Assembly: GCA_907165135.1 (NCBI GenBank)
Contig: OU015567.1
Location: 9,615,001 to 9,679,000, forward strand
Length of the DNA stretch: 64,000 nucleotides
Source: Oikopleura dioica
Lineage: Eukaryota; Chordata; Appendicularia; Copelata; Oikopleuridae
Reading direction: 5' to 3'
Numbering within the stretch: the first letter of the stretch is position 1; every line of letters begins with the position of its first letter. The notes below the pieces were generated by a model. The model was given only the letters and a program-made list of their open reading frames with translations. It made no database searches and was not told the DNA's origin. Made by a program: the position numbers and the translations under genes. Of this stretch, positions 63,709-64,000 are shown piece by piece.

Positions 63709-64000
63709 ATGGGCACCTTCTCTTGGAAGTTGAGCGACATTCCACTCGGAACAGAAGACGACAGCGTATACATTAGCTCTACTACGATCAAAAATGAAAA
63801 TAAATTTGCCTGGTATCGATTCATTCAGGTAAGAACTGGAAAATTATTATTCTGCAAAAAATTTCATAGAGCGGCTATTTTTTGGGCTGGTTCATGATGA
63901 TTTTAATCACGACAAACCATGTTAACCACTGGGTTTATCTGACCAACTGGGGTGAAGCTCTACTCACAACTTATTTTCTACTCGCAGCAATCACCAATGC
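63709..64000 (+). CDS. Rolling-stone-like membrane protein, 5' part
   Basis: Exon 63709-63828 (40 codons, MGTFSWKLSDIPLG…) splices in phase 0 to 63870, which runs off the window. The second exon encodes a membrane segment (FLGWFMMILITT) and the typical WVYLTNWGEALLTTYFLLAA block of the rolling stone family, multi-pass proteins linked to muscle fusion in flies. Only the N-terminal region is visible, so the assignment rests on that block. Confidence 0.65.

Overview
The window looks like a gene-dense animal chromosome. It has introns of mostly 30-60 bp with GT-AG borders and at least one GC-AG intron, genes packed on both strands, and animal gene families: CaMK1, Nopp140/NOLC1, an olfactomedin-domain protein, a Gal3ST-type sulfotransferase, a full ABCB exporter, Chibby, a CFAP100-like cilium protein and an Ikaros-like C2H2 factor. 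Compactness, tiny introns and loose splice sites fit an appendicularian tunicate (Oikopleura or a relative). That placement is inference; no species marker was tested. Exon models below were built by hand. Where possible, reading-frame phase was checked by summing exon lengths, and gene models with confidence above about 0.6 close in frame.

Layout. 0.4-2.8 kb: two small unrecognised genes. 4.1-7.1 kb: CaMK1-like kinase. 7.3-9.8 kb (minus): an unrecognised Ser/Lys-rich gene and a secreted poly-Thr mucin with a SEA-like domain and a GPI-like tail. 11.0-11.6 kb: secreted basic Cys protein with a TATA box. 11.8-14.1 kb (minus): a LINE-1 ORF1p-like domain joined to an olfactomedin domain. 15.4-16.1 kb (minus): unknown. 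17.5-20.3 kb (minus): NOLC1. 22.0-23.2 kb: a secreted Cys protein. 23.67-27.79 kb: a 4.1-kb element with terminal inverted repeats and 10-bp flanking duplications, carrying about 53 copies of a 55/56-bp hairpin minisatellite. 27.8-31.4 kb: small genes and a 1.8-kb head-to-head inverted array of a 12-14 bp motif. 32.5-36.7 kb: CFAP100-like and Gal3ST-like genes. 38.2-43.6 kb: a small minus gene and the ABCB exporter. 44.1-50.0 kb: Chibby and a 1158-residue protein with a probable mitochondrial presequence, whose coding region is split by a 1.56-kb hAT-like element that can be removed as an in-frame intron. 51.9-56.5 kb (minus): Ikaros-like zinc-finger gene. 57.4-62 kb: mostly non-coding, with two small gene models. 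62.6-64 kb: a Cys/coiled-coil gene and the start of a rolling-stone-like membrane protein.

Most genes look like independent housekeeping, ciliary or secretory genes rather than a pathway cluster. The connecting theme is mobile DNA. At least nine inverted-repeat elements were found, several with readable target duplications (hAT-type 8 bp, piggyBac-type TTAA). Several sit inside introns, one nests in another, and one appears to have become an intron itself.
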